Part shown: positions 63,287 through 64,000 of the stretch, one piece after another | Numbering within the stretch: the stretch's first letter is position 1 | Layout: the number at the start of each line of letters is the position of its first letter | From: Inquilinus limosus DSM 16000 | GTDB lineage: Bacteria; Pseudomonadota; Alphaproteobacteria; DSM-16000; Inquilinaceae | Direction: 5' to 3' | Assembly (NCBI RefSeq): GCF_000423185.1 | Contig: NZ_AUHM01000001.1 | Location: 248,001-312,000 of the forward strand | DNA length: 64,000 nucleotides | Translations under genes and position numbers: made by a program | The notes under the pieces: generated by a model | Told to the model about the DNA's origin: nothing | What the model saw: only the letters and a program-made list of their open reading frames with translations | Database searches by the model: none

Positions 63287-64000
63287 ATGACCGACCGCCT
63301 GACCCGCCGCACCACCCTGAAGGCGGGCGTCGCCGCCGCTGCCATCGGCCTGGCCCCTGCCCCGTTGCGCGCCGCGGCGCCGAAGCTGAAGCTGCGGATC
63401 CTCGAGACGACGGACCTGCACGTCGCCGTCTTCCCCTACGACTATTATCGCGACAAGGGCGACGACACGATGGGCCTGGCCCGCACCGCCGCGGTGCTGG
63501 CCGCCGCCCGGGCCGAGGCCGCGAACGTCCTGCTGTTCGACAATGGCGACGTGATCCAGGGCAACCCGATGGGCGACTACATGGCCTATCAGCGCGGCCT
63601 GGAGAACGGCGCGGTGCACCCGATCGTCAAGGCCATGAACCTGCTGGGCTACGACTGCGGGACCATGGGCAACCACGAGTTCAACTACGGGCTCGACTAT
63701 CTCGGCAAGGCGATGATGCAGGGGGCCAACTTCCCCCTGGTCTGCGCCAACCTGCTGAAGACCGACGGCAGCCCCTATCTGCCGCCCACCAAGATCCTGG
63801 AGCGCACGCTGAAGGACGAGTCCGGCGCCGCGGTGCCGGTGAAGATCGGCGTCATCGGCTTCGTGCCGCCGCAGATCATGCAGTGGGACCAGGGCCATCT
63901 CGAAGGCCATGTCACCACCACCGACATCGTCGACGCGGCCCGCAAATACGTGCCCGAGCTGCGAAACGCGGGGGCCGAGCTGGTGGTGGCGCTGTGCCAT
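63287..64000 (+). CDS. cpdB: 2',3'-cyclic-nucleotide 2'-phosphodiesterase/3'-nucleotidase CpdB-like (3' end outside window)
   Basis: The first 238 residues are visible. The N-terminus is a twin-arginine-type signal (LTRRTTLKAG followed by an Ala-rich segment, cleavage near residue 30). The metallophosphatase core then starts: LRILETTDLHVAVFPYDYY (metal-binding Asp-x-His), LLFDNGDVIQGNPMGDY, GTMGNHEFNYGLDYL (Asn-His-Glu) and PVKIGVIGFVPP. These are the signatures of CpdB, a periplasmic enzyme that scavenges nucleotides. AGGAG with 6-nt spacing fixes ATG 63287. The 5'-nucleotidase C-terminal domain lies beyond the window. Confidence 0.9.
   Translation, partial: MTDRLTRRTTLKAGVAAAAIGLAPAPLRAAAPKLKLRILETTDLHVAVFPYDYYRDKGDDTMGLARTAAVLAAARAEAANVLLFDNGDVIQGNPMGDYMAYQRGLENGAVHPIVKAMNLLGYDCGTMGNHEFNYGLDYLGKAMMQGANFPLVCANLLKTDGSPYLPPTKILERTLKDESGAAVPVKIGVIGFVPPQIMQWDQGHLEGHVTTTDIVDAARKYVPELRNAGAELVVALCH

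Noticed and set aside
63239-64000. Minus-strand open frame of 253 codons running to the window end
   Set aside because: It is antisense to the CpdB-like gene, whose metallophosphatase motifs and ribosome-binding site are clear on the + strand.

Overview
The window is a 64 kb piece of a high-GC (roughly 70%) alphaproteobacterial chromosome. Supporting marks are an Irr-type Fur protein without CxxC zinc motifs, the argD-argF-hslO order, rpmI-rplT-pheS-pheT, clpS-clpA, a 41-residue ribosomal protein L36, ETF-ubiquinone oxidoreductase, a Phasin_2 protein, and glyoxylate-shunt control by an ScfR/RamB-like regulator. The mix fits Rhodospirillales (Azospirillum/Inquilinus-like), but the genus cannot be fixed from the sequence alone. 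There is no rRNA, tRNA, CRISPR array, prophage or intact insertion sequence. Nearly all of the window is ordinary chromosomal backbone with short accessory patches.

Layout. 1-5.1 kb: universal stress protein end, CorA, LysR regulator, EamA exporter divergent from a MocR regulator. 5.1-8.6 kb: clpA, clpS, phasin. 8.9-10.8 kb: D,D-carboxypeptidase, then a Phd-type antitoxin with a frameshifted PemK-like toxin. 10.8-15.1 kb: translation operon rpmI-rplT-(terminator)-pheS-pheT. 15.2-18.5 kb: argD, a 270-bp cloverleaf-like inverted-repeat element, argF, hslO. 18.5-22.9 kb: a lipoprotein and the UDP-glucose/UDP-glucuronate genes galU-ugd-pgm. 22.9-29.8 kb: sugar-acid catabolic cluster (SDR, GntR/FCD regulator, Bug-type binding protein, aldo-keto reductase, KDG kinase, KDPG aldolase, acetyltransferase) with a divergent FAH/hydratase-family gene. 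29.8-35.0 kb: AceE-like thiamine enzyme and a DUF1800-DUF1501 pair. 35.1-38.9 kb: leuA with a leucine-rich leader peptide, PHB-depolymerase-like lipoprotein, moaB. 39.0-45.9 kb: family 4 uracil-DNA glycosylase, ETF-QO, irr, VOC protein, PAP2 protein, PBP1A. 45.9-51.2 kb: glycolate oxidase glcF and glcDE (split by two other genes), rpmJ. 51.5-58.2 kb: cytochrome c', serine hydrolase, dihaem cytochrome, lone phnM, YcaQ-like glycosylase, acetyltransferase, aquaporin. 58.2-64 kb: a 628-bp lower-GC gap, an unrecognised gene, DUF4170 protein plus isocitrate lyase divergent from scfR, YegP, and the start of a CpdB-like nucleotidase.

How it fits together. Several genes point to organic-acid and C2 metabolism: phasin (polyhydroxyalkanoate), isocitrate lyase with its acyl-responsive regulator, glycolate oxidase and ETF-QO. 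A 13-bp sequence is shared exactly between the phasin upstream region and the aceA-scfR intergenic region. The most distinctive non-coding signals are the argD-argF element, which supplies the argD stop codon and the argF ribosome-binding site and start codon; the leuA leader peptide; the TA-operon operator; and several families of dispersed palindromes at gene ends. No clearly novel multi-gene system is visible.
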